Assembly: GCA_001643675.2 (NCBI GenBank)
Contig: LSRY02000012.1
Span: 684,501-748,500 of the forward strand
Length of the DNA stretch: 64,000 nucleotides
Direction of reading: 5' to 3'
Source: Monocercomonoides exilis
Taxonomy: Eukaryota; Preaxostyla; Oxymonadida; Polymastigidae
Numbering within the stretch: the first letter of the stretch is position 1; every line of letters starts with the position of its first letter. Below the pieces are notes generated by a model. The model saw only the letters and a list, made by a program, of their open reading frames with translations, ran no database searches and was not told the origin of the DNA. Made by a program: the position numbers and the translations under genes. Shown here piece after piece: positions 31,013-45,186 of this stretch.

Positions 31013-32442
31013 AATTGCAACCAGTTAATAAAACACAAGGAAAACCTTTATCAAATTTTTTTCGTCACAAATTTTGAATTTTTTGACTCAGATTGTTTGT
31101 AAAAAATATTTGAAATACAATTTCATTTTTGTTTGTTGATTTCAGTCATGCTTTATTACTGGTTTGCATGCCTGAACGAAATAAAGATGACAAAAATAAT
31201 TTTCGATGCTTGTTTAAAACTGGCTTCAACAAAAACTCAAACTTATTCAATAATTGGACCTTTCAAAAAATAATTATTCACGCAGTCTGACAAAAGGAAT
31301 TTTTTCAAATCGTGTTTTAATAGTCTTGATTCAATGAAATTATGGATCACTGAAACTTGATAAATTTTTTTTACATATTTCCTTTCTGAACAAGAAATTT
31401 TAAATTTTTATCCGGAAATAATATTTTTTTAAAAAATTATTTAAACTTGACGAATTAATTGATACTTTACAGAGTTTGCAATTGACCACATTTTTATTAT
31501 TGATAAAATATATTTATATAAACAAAACGGAAAATGAGCAGAACAAAAAAAGAAATAATAAAAAATGGGTTCCAAAAACTTTTTGTTTTAAATCACAAGA
31601 TTTCTGAGTAAAAAACGAAGAAAAATGACTTCTGTGTGAATGTACATTCATTTAAGAAATGTTTTGAGGATAAAAATGGAATAATCGATTGGATTTTGAT
31701 TATTAAAAAAATTATCATTTGTTTTCTCTTGTCAGGCTTTTTCACAAGTAATGAAAGTTCAAATTCTTCAGAGAGAATCTGGAAATACTGCGCATATAAC
31801 TGTTGTATGATTATTATTAATATTCACAAAAGAAAAAGAACAATAACGCCAGAATCCATTTATTCATAAAAATTCATTATGCTGAAGAGATGACAACAAC
31901 CGATGCTAGCAACAATTTGCAATCAACGGAAACACTCATTATTTGTTGCATTTGAAGAAAAATTGAATTTTCATCTTAAAAAATAAAAAATTGACAAATA
32001 GAAGAGAATCACACTTTTGTTGGAAAATACGGGGAATAAGCCGAAAACAAGAACTGAACCACAGTGTATGTGCTTTATCATGATTACATGATCTTTGTTT
32101 ATGAAGACATTGAATATTCCAATGTGATGTTTTTTTCCACCTATTTAAGAATTTAGATCTTCACATATCTTTCTTTTGATTGATTGACAGCAATATTTTG
32201 ATTTGATGGTATGACATTTCAGATTAAAAAATTTCCCTATTCAATTTATTAATTTTTTTTAAGTTTGGCTTCAAAAGTTACAGCTGATTTTTTTTTATCA
32301 AAATCAGATAGAAATTTGTCTCAAACAATTATGATTTATTCTTGAATAATTCCATTAATAAATCTCTAGAAGATATCACATCAAGCATTTATAATTATAT
32401 AATTTAAAGATCAGGCAATAATTTGGGATTTTTTTTCAAAAG

Positions 32443-35400
32443 ATGAAAACAACATCAGCATTATTTCGGAGACTCATTTTACTTTATGCATTATTATTGG
32501 GTAAATTTTTACAAATCGAATCCAAACCAGAGAAATTTTCATCAACACGGAAAGCTTCTGAAATAAATCACATTTCAAAAGTTCTTCGGAATTATCAAAG
32601 ATTTGAAAATGCAAACAAAAATGAACAAGCTTTGATTGAAAAAAGAAGTATATGAATTCTCAAATCATTCTTTTAACTTTAATAAACCATTAATGTTTAT
32701 GATTCCTTTTTATGTGACATTCTTTTCCTTTTCAACGAAATTTGTTTCTGTCATTATTTATGTTTTTTAAATTTTTTTAATGGACAATACCTTTTTCCTC
32801 AGGCGCAGTTCATATACAATGTCGTATATCAAATTCGACAGCTTCGTGGAGAAAATGCAAACTGTTGATAAAGAAGAATTCAATGCATTTAATGGACGAG
32901 TGCTCAAATCTGAACATTGAGGATTGCATATTTGAAATTCAAAACGATTCGCAGAATTCACCGTTTTCCTTAAGTTCTGGTAGTTTATTTCTTTTGAATG
33001 TCTCTGCAAATGTCATGAATAAATGCTCAAAGATTCGTCCATTTGTGGATTCTCCTGTTAGTTGCGCGAATTTTAGAGCAAAAGGATACATCACTATTGC
33101 ATTTTCTTCACTATGTTCATTTCAAACAATCTCAAAGGATCCACTCCTTTGTTCAAATTCGTTGTCAAGAGCTTTATTATTTAATTGTTTCTTTAGAAAC
33201 ATCTCTGGATCATGCTGCAAAGAAAACGAAAAGTGGGAACAGCCAAAGTGCGATAATTTTATTTCTTGTTGCACTTTCAACACCGTAGAGGATGAAATGT
33301 ATGGAAGAATAATGTCATCAATTGACGAAGGAAACTCTATTTGTGCTTTTAATACCACATTCCTGAATGACTTCCGCTCAGGACAAATAGGTGAGTCAAA
33401 TAATAAAACTATGAAGCAACAAATTCTTCAAGAAAATGAAAACTACATCTTCAAAGAATGCGAATGGCATTCATGTACTGCTTTAACTGGAAATGATCGT
33501 AAAACAACAAGTTCAAGCGGAGCTGCAATTTTTATCAATGGACAACTGTCTGCTTCACTAAATATTGATTCGTGTCTATTTATGGACTGCAACACAAGCA
33601 CAGATGGAGGAGCTATTTTGAGCTTGTACATCAGGAGCTTTATAATCACTAATTCATCTTTTGCATTGTGCAATGCTTTGACAAACGAAGCTGGAGGAAT
33701 ATGTGTATATCATACAAGCGAATGCTTTTCTATGAGTTGCATAAAATTCGATAATTGCTCTTGTCAAACTTATGGAGGAGGTATTATGATGGAACGTGAT
33801 GATTCTGAGAGTGAATTATGCATGTTTACGGACAACTCTTATCGTGGAATGTTTCAGCACCACAACTGCACATTCATTAAATGCAAAACAGGAAAACTTG
33901 GAGGTGGGGGAATTGAAGCATATGGATATACATCGAAATTTTTCACACTTCGAAGTTGCTCATTTGAATCATGCAGTTCTTTTAGAAATGGAGGAGGGAT
34001 TTCAGCATCTTTATCAGGAATAACAGAACTGAATCCAAAATTGTTTTATTTTTGTGCATTCAAAGGAAATAGCGGTAATGGCAAGGATGTTTATCTTGAA
34101 AATAGTGATGTCTGTTTGACTGAGTCACCATTTGTGGAATCTTTCACACTTACTGAAGGTGGAAACCACTTATTTCTTTCCAATCATGGATGGAACAAAC
34201 TTAGTTGGTTGCCTTATGGATTTATACGAAAGTTTGTTGTTGGAGAAAATGGATCAAGCATGGAAATGTGTGGGTTTTCAATAGAAGAAGGGTGCAAAAC
34301 TTTGGAAAATGCTTTGCTCAATAATACTGGAGAAAGTCATGTGAAAGCATTGATAATTGTTGGAAATTACAACTTGTTTAATATGAACGGTATGAGCTTC
34401 AATGCTATAGACATGTCCATTACTGGACAGAATTTGAAAGGTGAGCACACACAACTGCTAAATACAGGGATAGAATCAGGGCGTTCAATGTTCACTGTAA
34501 CTTCATGCACATTAGAGATAACTGATATTGAGATTGTTCATTGTAGTAATGGTTCTGGGAGGACTCTTGTTACTGGGGATGATCAAGGAGTGATTATGTT
34601 GAAAAGAGTTCAAATTGGTTTTTTGGAGGAATCTTCACAGACAGCTATTGAAGAATCTCCTTTCTACGCAGCATATGGACAGATACAATTTTCTGAATGT
34701 TGCATTACCAGATTACAGCTGAAAAGAGTTGCGCTTTTTGAAGGAGCAACAAACGTGTTGCTTAAAGATACAGAAATATCAAACATCATCCGCAAGGAAG
34801 GAAATGGAGCAATATTTGATCCAATCATAGGAGAAGGGGAGATATGGGAATTGAATAACATAAGTTTGAAAAATTGTCAGTGTGAGAACGGTAATGGAGG
34901 AGCCGTTTATGTGCGTGTGGAGAAAAGCGGAATGATGCGAATGGGAAACGTTCAAAATGTCAAGATGAGAGAGTGCAAGGTGTCAATAGAAGAGGAAGCA
35001 AAAAGAAAAGGTGGAGGGATATTTATTGATGTTGGTGATGATCAGAGCGGATTTGAATTGAAAAATGTGTTTTTTGAAGGATGTGAAGCATGGACAGGAA
35101 AAAAAATATTTTTGAGAAGCGCAAATTTGAAGCGAATTGTAAATGAGGCAAACATTGGATGGATAATGAATGATGAAGAAAAAAGAAAACTGGACGAACT
35201 TAATGGATTTGAAGGAGATACAACTGGAGAAGAGTATGTCATCCCACTGGTTGTGTATCTGTGGCATAATCTCAGCGGAGCAGTACATGTAAATGGACAA
35301 CGAGGCTTCGATTTTAGCGGATGTGGATATGAAGTGGCACCATGCTCTTCAGTTGATTGGGCTGTAGGAATATGGTGCGATCTATCACCATCAAATGAAT

Positions 35401-38400
35401 TACAAATTTTAATGGAAACTGAAATTGTTATTAAAAATGCCATTTGTTTCAGAGTTTCTTCAACAGAAACTGCTTATAGAATCATCGGAAAACAAGAATT
35501 AACTTCAATTTCTGTTGAAAATGCAATTGGAGTCGATCAGCAAACATCAATTATATATTCAAATGTTGTGTTAACTTTCGAAAATACTTTTTTTCAACTT
35601 CCAAATGTGATGAAGGAAGGAATTAACCAATTATTCTGGAGTAGTTCGAAATTAGAGCTGACAAATTGCATGTTCGAATTGATAGAAGGGACAACGATAG
35701 GATATTCATTAATTGAAATTGAAGGAGGTTCACTTGAGGGAAAGTGCGTTATAATTGGTTCTGAACTCTTTGAAACTGTTGTTGAAACGGGACATAATCT
35801 GATATCAGTTTCCGGAAGAATGAAATTAGAGGAGTGGAACTTTTTCGGCTGTGTGCAGAAGGACGGAAATGGTTCGTGCATTGACTTGAAAAGAGTGAGT
35901 CAGATAGATGGAGCAAGCATGAAGAACTGCTCATTTTGTGATTGCGAATCCCGAGGAGTGAATAGAGTTGGTGGAGCGATCGCGACAAGTGTTGAAGGAG
36001 ATGGATGGTTGACTTTCGAAAATTGCACGTTTTCGGGGTGCAAAGTTGGACAAGGACTGGAATATAATAAAGGTCTTGGTGGAGGATTCTATGTTGAATG
36101 CAATGGAGGGAGATCAGGAATTAATCTTGCAGACTTACAGTTTCAAGATTGCGAGGCTTGGAAAGGAAAGAATATATTTGTGTGCGGAGAGTCTCTCTCT
36201 CGGATAGTTATAAGAGAACATTTTGCATTTGATTTTAAACTTGATGTGAGTGATATTCCAGACCTTGAAGAAATGAATGGATATGAGAATGGAGATCAAA
36301 GTTATGCTTTGCCACTAGTGGTATTTCTTCGAGAATTCGTACCTCCTTATTACGTGGGAAATGACGGAAATGATGTGAAAGGATGCGGGTTTAAAGACTT
36401 TGCATGCCAGACAATTATGCATGGAATATCTTTATGTGATGGAATAGACCTTTCCCAAATTCGATTGCTTCCACAATTTTGCATCCGGAATCGACTTGTA
36501 TTTTGGGAAAATTCCATTCAGATGGACGTCGAAGAGAAAAACACAACAATACTGTTTGGATATGAAGGAGAATTGAATGGAAATGGAATCATTGAAATGC
36601 AAAGCAAAGTAACTATCACAGGAATTCGGATTAGTGTCGATTCGATTGTGAACGAAGAGATATCCTGCTTGCTTCACTGCAGTGGGTCAAAAACACATTT
36701 AAATGAGTGTAGTCTGGAGTGCGTAAATGGAGTAATGAAGATATCATTTATATGGATTACAAACGGGGAGATGATAATAGAGAATATGCAAATTGAATCA
36801 CTGAAATTATCATGTGGAGAAGGGTTAATATATTCAAAGGGAAACAGAACAACATGCGTGATGGAACAATGTGCTTTGAGGTTGTTAGAAGGAAACGTTT
36901 CTTTTGGAATGCTTTTATCAGCATCTGGATCAACTTTTGAGTTGAGGAATGTGGAGATTGAAAATGTTAAAGTTGTTGATTGCGGGATGATATGTTCAAA
37001 CGAAAATTCATCATTGAGTATGCATAATGTTACAATCGAAAACGAGGATCGCTTTAAAGGAAGTGGTGGAACTGTTGTTGGGGTTGTTGGAGAAGGAAAA
37101 ACGTTTGAAATGGAGAATAATACTTTGCGAAGTTGCAAGTGCATGGAGAGTGGACAGATGCGTGGAGGAGGAATTTTTATTGAGGTGAAGAAAGGAGGAA
37201 TTTTTCATTGGGACAAAGGGACCGTGCACGACTGTTTTGCGATGAAGTGTCAGGCCTTGGAGGAGGAATGTTTCTTAGATTAAGCGATGTTTCATTGGAG
37301 TATTGGATTAGAAATACAGAGTATACTGAGGATAAGGCTCATATTGGAAAGGATGTATATCTCGTTTGCCTATCTCCAAGCTTCATGGTGAATGAAGCAT
37401 GTTGGAAAGGGTCAGTGAATGAAGAAGATGAGCTGAATTCGAAGTGGGTTTATGATGACTCTGTAAGTCCGGTAATCAGCAATTCTTTGATTTTGTTTAT
37501 TTATCCTCCGTCAACAGCTGTTGTTTATGTGATGAGTGGAATAAAATCAGAGAATGATTGTGGGTATGCCCATCTGCCTTGTTCAAGTTTGATTGAAGGA
37601 TATTCAAAAATGAAGAACAATCAGACAACAATTCATCTCAATAATTCCAACAACCTTGATGGAGAGATCGATCGAAACGGAATTGGACTGACAGTTCGCG
37701 GACATACAGAGGAAAATAAGTCAAAACTTGAAATTGGGATACAAGGGCATTTCCGTATTGCGAGAGGAATTAGCACAACAGAACTTGTGCTAAGTAGACT
37801 AATAATTGATTTACCACATAAATCTGAAAAACATGAGCTCATTTATTCATGTGTTGGACGTGTTAGCGTGGAGCAGTGTGAAGTTTGTGCTGGAGAGGTT
37901 AATTCCAATACAGATTTGTTACTCTGTCGATTTGAAGGATCCGAAGGAGTGTTTGCAAGTGTTGTACTGAATGGCATCAACTTCAATGGAGATTCGGGAA
38001 TAGCGAGTGTTACCGGCGGCAAATTAACCTTGAGAAATGTTACAGTTGGAGAAATAGAAATGGAGGGAAGAGGACTAATAATTGGAAGAGATGGATTGGA
38101 AGTTGTGTTGAGAAATTGTTCATGTAATGGATGTTTGACGAAAAAAGGGCAAGTGCTGAATCTTGAGAATGCAAAGATAGTGGATATAAAAGAAAGATGC
38201 ACATTCAGGGGATGCAAAAACGAAGAAGGAAACGGAGGAGCATTATCATGCAGCATTTCTTCAGATGAGCAGGTTGAAGTGGAAGAAACAGAAATGGAAG
38301 AATGCTACGTCAATGAAGATACAGGGAAAGGAGGAGGGATGTATTTATACATGTTCGATGATTCGAAAAATTATGTTTCAATGGAAAACCCAACATTCAG

Positions 38401-41400
38401 AGAGAATAATGCATTTTCTGGAAAAGATATGTTTATTGAATGCAGAAATTTGAATGATACTGTTAACAAAAATCGATTTGTAATAAAAATTTTTGATGAA
38501 AATGGATTTCTAATTACAGATATGAAAGGAAAAGATAGAACAAACTTTAAAAACGATGATGTGGAACTCACATTATTTTTGATAAAAGGACAATTTGAGT
38601 CTGTTCTTGTGTCAGAATCGGGCTTGGACGTGTATGGCTGTGGAAAAAGAGAACATCCGTGCGAAACATTTGGAAAGGGATATGAGAATATTGATGCATC
38701 AGTGAGCGAAAAGAAGATGATCATTTCGGGAAAGATTCCAGTCACAAATGAGTTTTGCATATCTCAGTTTGTGATTGTATCATTTGATGAGGAAGAAGCA
38801 GGAATTATCGAAGTGAATGAAGGCATTGAAGGTGAGGATCAAGATTACGTTTTTCAAAATGACAAAGTGTTGCGATTGGAGAATATTGTGATTAACTTTC
38901 CATCAAAATTAAATGATCCTCATAAAATAGTTTTTAAATCAACAGGAAATGAATTAAAAATGAAGAAATGCAAGTTTCACAGTTTGACAAATGAAATCAA
39001 AGAGTTTTCCGTCGTTGAAAATTTGTGTGGAGTATTGCATTTAGTGGAGTGCGAAATACGCACAGGAATGTATTTGAGTGCTCCTTTAAAAGGAAAATCT
39101 TCAACTGTTCTTGAAACATGTACTTTTGAACATGTTTTGAGTCAGCAGCACAAGCAAGGAGGAATTATGGAAGCATTTATAAAAGAAGAAGAAATAATTT
39201 TTGTGAACGATACCACGATGGAAGAATGCGAATGCAATGAAAATGAAGGGAGAGGTGGGGGTCTATTCTTGAGCTGTGTTGAAGCCAGATCAGAGAAACC
39301 GTTTATATTTGAAGGAGTGAGATTTAGGAACAATAAAGCATGGAAAGGGAAAAACATTTTTGTTCTTTGCAGTGACTTAAATAAAACTGTAAACACGGAG
39401 ACATTTGCGTTTGGAAATGAAGGATTTGAAGATGATGAATCATTATATTGTGGAACAGACGCTTTTCATACTGATACCGATCTGCTTCGATTTTTAGTTA
39501 CATACAGTTCATCAATAGTTCATATATCATCTCGAGGTTTCGATGTTAAGCGATGTGGGAGCAAGAAAGATCCATGCCAAACATTTATAGAGGGAATGAA
39601 GCATTTCAATGTCGAAGAAATAACCAAAAAGATGACAATTGAGGGTTGTATTCCATTTCGAAATGGATTTGATCTTTCAGGATTTTGCATCTCATCTGGG
39701 CAGAGGGATGAAGAAGATGAAGGATATGGAGAAATAACTTTCTTGAAAGAAACAGAACAAGAAGAGGACCCAGAGATGATTAACAAGGAAGAATTAACAT
39801 TGACATTGTTAAAATTGTGGGGCTCAGAATCACTGAGAAGTGAGCAAAGAGGGCTTATTGCGAACGAAAATGGAAAGACACATTTGGAAAGATGCAGGAT
39901 CGGATGGACAGGATTAACAGAAGCAACGATGGATTGCAGCATTGCCTGGATTGTCAAAGGTGAACTTAGTGTTGAGTGTACTGTAATTGAGAAGATAAAT
40001 GTGAGAAACAATTTATTTTATATTGCAGATGGATGCAAAGTTCACGTTAAAGAAGTGGAGATCGAATCTGTGAAAATCGTAAGTGGAAGTATTTTTCGAG
40101 TGGTTCCTTTTATAGATCGAAGTGATGGAGAGAAGACAGAAATGAAGATTAATGAAAGTCGGTTTTTAAATGTTATTCGAGAGTCGAATGGGGCATGCAC
40201 ATTTTATCCTTCTTCTTGCAAACATATTGAGCTATTGATCGATGAAACAACTTTCATTCTATGTCAATCAGCAGAATCTGAGATAGGAGGAATGGGATTT
40301 TTTGAATTGAGTGAAAAAGGGTCGCTTCAAATGAAAGGTGGATTTGTGAATCAGTGCGGGTGTAGTCGAACGAAAGGAAAAGGCGGAGGAATATATTTGA
40401 GGAGTTTTGAGACAGGAAAATTGGATTTTGTTTTTGATAGATGTAAATTTACGGAGAACAGTGGTTGGAAGGGAAGAGATATATTTGTTGAATGTGAAGA
40501 TATCGAGAGGCAGATCCACGAGCAACAGTTCCAGATGGACTTGAATGAAGAGAAATATAACAGAATTAATGCAATTTTTGGGATAGATAACACAAAATAC
40601 ATAGACGAACCTGTTGATTTGATTGGATTTATTACCTATTTGCAAGAGAACATGATTATTGTTTCAAGTTCTGAAGGGAAAGGAGGAAGTGATGAAAGAC
40701 AGTGCGGGAAAATCAATTTCCCATGCAGAAGTGTTGAATATGGCCTTGGACATTTATATGGGGATATGTTTTTAATGTTGATTGTGGACGAAGCAAGTAT
40801 CATAGAAATGGAGATTAGGCTAGAAGAGATGACTTTACGTGGGCGAACACAAACAAAGGCAAGAATAGATATTGATGAAAGCATGAACTCAGAACTTGAA
40901 TGGGTTATTGATGTTGCGGGAAATGTTGTTGTTGAAGGAATATCTTTTTTTGTTTCGGTGACGGAAAACAAATCTCATCAATTTGTTTTTGGAGTTCAAA
41001 ATGGCTCGTTGAAGATTGTATTTTGTTCGTTTGGCAACAATATCATAACCAGCTGTTTTGGAAACGAAAAAAGTCTTGAATATAGGATTCCTGGAATTTT
41101 GAAAGCTATGGAAAGTACAATCACAATTGAGAAAGGAGATCTAAAGGAGATGGAAGTGGATAAATTAATTGATTGCGAAGAATGTGAGTTAGACATTTCT
41201 CAGCTGAAAATTTCATCTGTCAAAATAAATGGGAAAGGATTTAAACTAATTGACACAAGAACTTATATTAATGAATTAATATGTGTGAACCTATATTCGA
41301 CAATGTCGTTGTTTTCAACGAATTGCTCATCTGAATCTGCCTTTGTGATGAAATCTTCATCAATGAAAATAATAAGATTTGATAACAATTCAAAATGCAA

Positions 41401-43660
41401 ATTATATTTGAAGAATGAAAATTTTCCAGAAAATTTCTTTTCGGAAAGTGTTATAGAAAGTTCCTCAAATTCACTTTTTATTAAAATGGAAAACTGCACT
41501 TTTAGCCGAGATACGAATGGAAAAGAGAAAGGGAGCATTTTGTGTTTGGAAAATTGTGAAGAAGGTTGCTTCGATAATTGCTTGTTTGCTGGAGGAATTT
41601 TAAATGAAATCGGAAAAGATTTGAATAATAACCGTGAAAAGGAGCTGTGTAAGTGGAATGGATCTCTTGTGGATTTGAAAAAGAGCAAAATTGAGATGAA
41701 AGACACAATGATCTGCAACTCCTCAAAAGGAGGAATGAGTGTGAGTGGAGGGTACGTGACGATTGAGACAGGTAATTTCAGCAGCAACAGCCCTTTGATT
41801 GAGAATTACCCATCTGTGCGAAGAAACATTATTTGCTCTGATTCTGCTTCGCTGACTATTTCCAGTTTGAAAGGAGGAGATGGCTTTGAGAAAAACACAT
41901 CACTTTGGCTTTTGAATGAAGGATGCCTCTTTGAAGGGATTGCATCAGAAAGAGCATCTCCATTCTTCATTCCAGTGTTAGAGAGTGTGGAAACAAAAGA
42001 AGAAGGAGCAGAAGTGGATATTGTGTTCAAAGGGAAGCTGCTGCTCCCTTGCAACTTATCGTTCATGGTTGTGAAACAAATAGGTGATGAAAAGCAGATC
42101 GAAAAATATGGGTTTGATGCAAGCGGTTTCATATCAGAGAAAGAGATACATGGGTCTGTTCCTGTCAAGACAATTGAAGGTGTACCAAGTGAAGCAGAAG
42201 TGAAAGTGTGCATTCTTTTTGGGGATATTAATAATCCATCTTCAACAGATTCTTTCAACCTGAAGAACAGAAGTGAACCCAAAACAAATGGAGATGAAAG
42301 GATTGCTGAAGGAAGAAAAGAAGGAAAATCGATATGGCCAATCATTGTGATTATTATGGCCTTTGTTCTTTTAATAATTCTAATGATTGCGGTGATTTCA
42401 ACTGTTCGATGGAGAAAGCAAAAGAGAAGAACGGAAGAATTAGAAATAATTGTGGAAGATACAGTGAAGAAAGATCCGAAGGCGATTGAAATGGTGACGA
42501 TGGAAATGTCGCCTGAGGAGCAGTGGAGGAGAGCAGAGAAGGAGGCGGAGAAGAAGAATGAAGAGAGGATAAAGAAGAGGGTGTATGCGAAAAGCTTGGG
42601 ACACTCGGAATCATCGGAGCATCTTCTATCTGAGAGTGGATCGACTGAATATATCTTGGGAAGAGATTCAGACAAGATTCCAGAATGGGCATTGGAGAAG
42701 GTTGATGAGAAAGAAGAAGAGATAAGAAAGAGAACTCCGTCGCCATCCATTTCATCCACTTCAACCACAGACACTTCAGACACAGAATCCACTTTTGTTC
42801 GATCAGAGAGTCTGTGTCCAACCACTTCATCGATGTCGAATCTGGTGGATGCAATGGCCTGCTCTTCACCACATGAGAAACTGATTGTGGACTTGAGGGA
42901 TTCGCTGTTCATGCTTTTGCATGGAAGAAATGAGAAAAAAGAGATGGCGATTGGCACCTTTCAGGAGAGAGAATATGCAGCTGTCCAAATCCTGTTCTGG
43001 GTGGCTAATCTGGCACTGCACTCCTTTGATGAAATGAACAATCCGCTCTCTTCCCTTGCCAATCTGAGTCCACATATTGTGTTGTTCTCAGAACATATGG
43101 TTATCTGCATTGTGATGCACTCAGATTTATTGTCCGATGATGATTCAGATTCATCATCCATCTCTTCGTCAACTGTTGTGACATCTGCAAGTGATTGTGA
43201 TGATGATGATGATTCTCTTCCCTCGTCTGCGTTTGAGGATGAGGATGACTTCAAAAAAGAGTGCCTGAGGTGGAAGGCGCCTGAGCTGCTGATGAACAAG
43301 AAGATGGGGGCAACCAAGGAGTCGGTTTCATTCTCAATTGGGATGATGCTGTGGGAGTGCCTGACACTCAAGATCCCGTTTGGGGAGTATGAGGCAGAGG
43401 CAGCTGAGCAGAAGATTGTGAATGGAGAGAGGCCAGATATGAAGCTGGTGGAGAAGTGTGGAATGTCGCATGTTGTAAGAAAATGCTTTTCGCCAGATTC
43501 TTCGCAACAACCAACGCTGGGCAATCTGAAAAGAGAGTTCATCCAGCGCTTTCCGGCAGGGGCAGTGATGCTGACTGTGACAGATGCAATCGACTTGGAG
43601 GAGCCATCAAAAGAGGAGGAAGAAAGAACAGGAGAAGACATAGGAACCATGTTGTCTTGA
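32443..43660 (+). CDS. Giant gene B: beta-helix receptor-like membrane protein with pseudokinase tail (2 exons, one frameshift)
   Basis: Exon 1 (32443-32647) encodes a signal peptide (LILLYALLLGKFL). Exon 2 starts at 32803, in matching phase. The frame runs to a stop at 37281-37283, but the true sequence continues in another frame from the T run at 37235-37238. One missing T explains this: the expected C-F-C then GLGGGMFL pattern of sibling repeats appears across the join. Counting that base the protein is about 3690 aa. The ectodomain has Pmp/pectin-lyase-like repeats (GGGI, GGAI) and seven cysteine modules (GCGKREHPCET, RCGSKKDPCQT, QCGKINFPCRS and others) spaced 0.9-1.2 kb. Then come the juxtamembrane domain, a membrane span (IWPIIVIIMAFVLLIILMIA, about 3246-3270) and a kinase-like tail with APE and FSIGMMLWECL but no HRD or DFG. 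The last 1.7 kb is nearly identical to gene C. Confidence 0.8.
32648..32802 (+). other. Intron of giant gene B
   Basis: Donor GTATATGA and acceptor TTTTCCTCAG, 155 bp, phase 1. It links the signal-peptide exon to AVHIQCRISNST and WRKCKLLIKK, which resemble the start of gene C's ectodomain (LNKCKNKRSW). Confidence 0.75.
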
Positions 43661-43964
43661 GAGATAATGGAGAATAACAGTGAGCAAAAATGCCAGAAAC
43701 TATTTTTAAGTTTCTCAAGAGAATGCATTCCGTCAACGTGGAAACCAGAAAATCAAGAATGACGAATTGTGTATGATGCAGAAGCCTTTCTGTTGCAATA
43801 CATAATTTTTCATGAAAAATTCAATGAAACATTTTTTGCAGATGATTATTTCTTTTTTTCATTTTCAATTGGATATCCATTAACACCCCCTTGCAAAAGC
43901 ACGCTTCAGGTTTTGGGCACTTTCACTTTTGAAAGATAGAACCCGAGCTCTCAACCGATTTTCC

Positions 43965-43968
<4 letters not shown>

Positions 43969-44025
<57 letters not shown>
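43969..44025. repeat. Poly-T tract of 57 bases
   Basis: Pure T run in the left palindrome arm; its mirror at 46268-46297 has only 30 A. Confidence 0.9.
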
Positions 44026-44434
44026 CCTTTTTCCTTTTTTGTTGAAATTTTGTGTTTATGAAAATGTTTGTGATTTTAAAAGAGTTTTCAGTTAGTTGAG
44101 ATTTATTTTTCGTTTGAAATATATGTTTTCAATTCATATTCATTTGTGATTCAATTGAAAGATTTTGAGTTTTTATCAAATCAACACCTTTTGAATTTCT
44201 TTTTATTTTCCCCTTTTCCGAATTATTTGTTGTAATTCATTTTTTCTTTAATTTCAGAAATGTGAATCTTATTTTGTTGATTTGGGCATGTGAAGTGCAT
44301 CTTTCTTTTGAGAGAGAATTTGGTTTTAAATTGATATTAGCTGTTATCTTCTCAATTGGAAGATAACTCTTATATTTTTGAATGTTTTTGCTCTGTTAAT
44401 AAAGCAAATTATTGTTCTAAACAGTTTATAAGAC

Positions 44435-44566
44435 AAAAAATAAATAAATAAATAAAATAAAATAAAATAAAATTTAATAAAATAAAATAAAATAAAATAA
44501 AATAAAATAAAATAAAATAAAATAAAATTAAATAAAATTAAATAAATAAAATAAAAAATAAAAAAT
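44435..44566. repeat. AAAAT microsatellite array, left copy
   Basis: About 130 bp of AAAAT with some AAAT units, mirrored at 45730-45860 by ATTTT units. Confidence 0.9.
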
Positions 44567-45113
44567 CATCATCATGCAATTCAATGAAAACAACGTTCAG
44601 TCAAAACAGGGTGCAACCTCACGGCATATAGTCGTATCCATTTTAGCGTCAACTTTTTAATGTGACTTTTTCCATTTTTGGAACTTTTTTTGTTTTTGAC
44701 TGCCAACTTTCAACAAACATTGATTTACTTTTTTCACTTTAATACAATGTTTTTACATATTTTAAACAATTCATTACTAGTTTGTTTTATTATTTTAGTT
44801 TGTTTCTCACTGAGTTATAGCGTTTTTTTGAATTTTTGAAAGACACTTTTCTCAGCGAACTAAGCTTTTCCAAAAAATGTGAAACACAGTTTTGTAAACT
44901 GTTAACATTTATCTATTTATGCTTCAAATCTCAAGTTCTACATTTATTTATTTTGACACTTTTTTCTCATTTTATTTTTTCACAAACATGCAAACATAAA
45001 ACTGATTATTTCTTTGAAAATATGATGAAACAATATAAATAAAATTATGATATAAATAGCATATACTTTTTCAATGAAGTGTTGTTAAAATGAAACATTA
45101 ATTTTTTCTATTT

Positions 45114-45186
45114 GTCAAGAACTTAACTTTGTTTCAAAAACTTGATCATTGATCATTTTAAGTTTGCACCATTTGTCTTTAAAAAT
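45114..45186. other. Asymmetric centre of the palindrome
   Basis: These 73 bp separate the arms and contain the short palindromic run TGATCATTGATCA. No coding potential. Confidence 0.75.

Larger units (their letters stand above)
27755..32442. other. AT-rich spacer with inverted-repeat elements, no supported gene
   Basis: This 4.7-kb region lies between the divergent starts of giant genes A and B. It holds two family 1 MITEs (28.9 and 29.7 kb), a 150-bp foldback (30.7 kb), a T12-A39 tract (30961-31011) and otherwise low-complexity A/T sequence. The short open frames are either inside the MITEs or lack features of a protein. Confidence 0.6.
41966..45113 (+). repeat. Left arm of a 6.3-kb palindrome
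   Basis: This 3148-bp arm covers the last 1.7 kb of gene B and 1.45 kb downstream. It is the reverse complement of 45187-48300. The boundary lies in coding sequence at TTCATTCCAGTGTTAGAG. Differences seen are a T tract of 57 against 30 bases, small length changes and one coding substitution (Gln in gene B, Arg in C, near 43509). Confidence 0.92.

Noticed and set aside
41806-42957. A 383-codon frame antisense to gene B, with a twin at 47309-48460
   Set aside because: Both are antisense shadows of the tail of genes B and C; the duplication reflects the palindrome.
37208-43660. A separate gene starting at 37208
   Set aside because: There is no ATG or signal peptide at its start and the sequence continues the repeat of the preceding frame; a frameshift is simpler.
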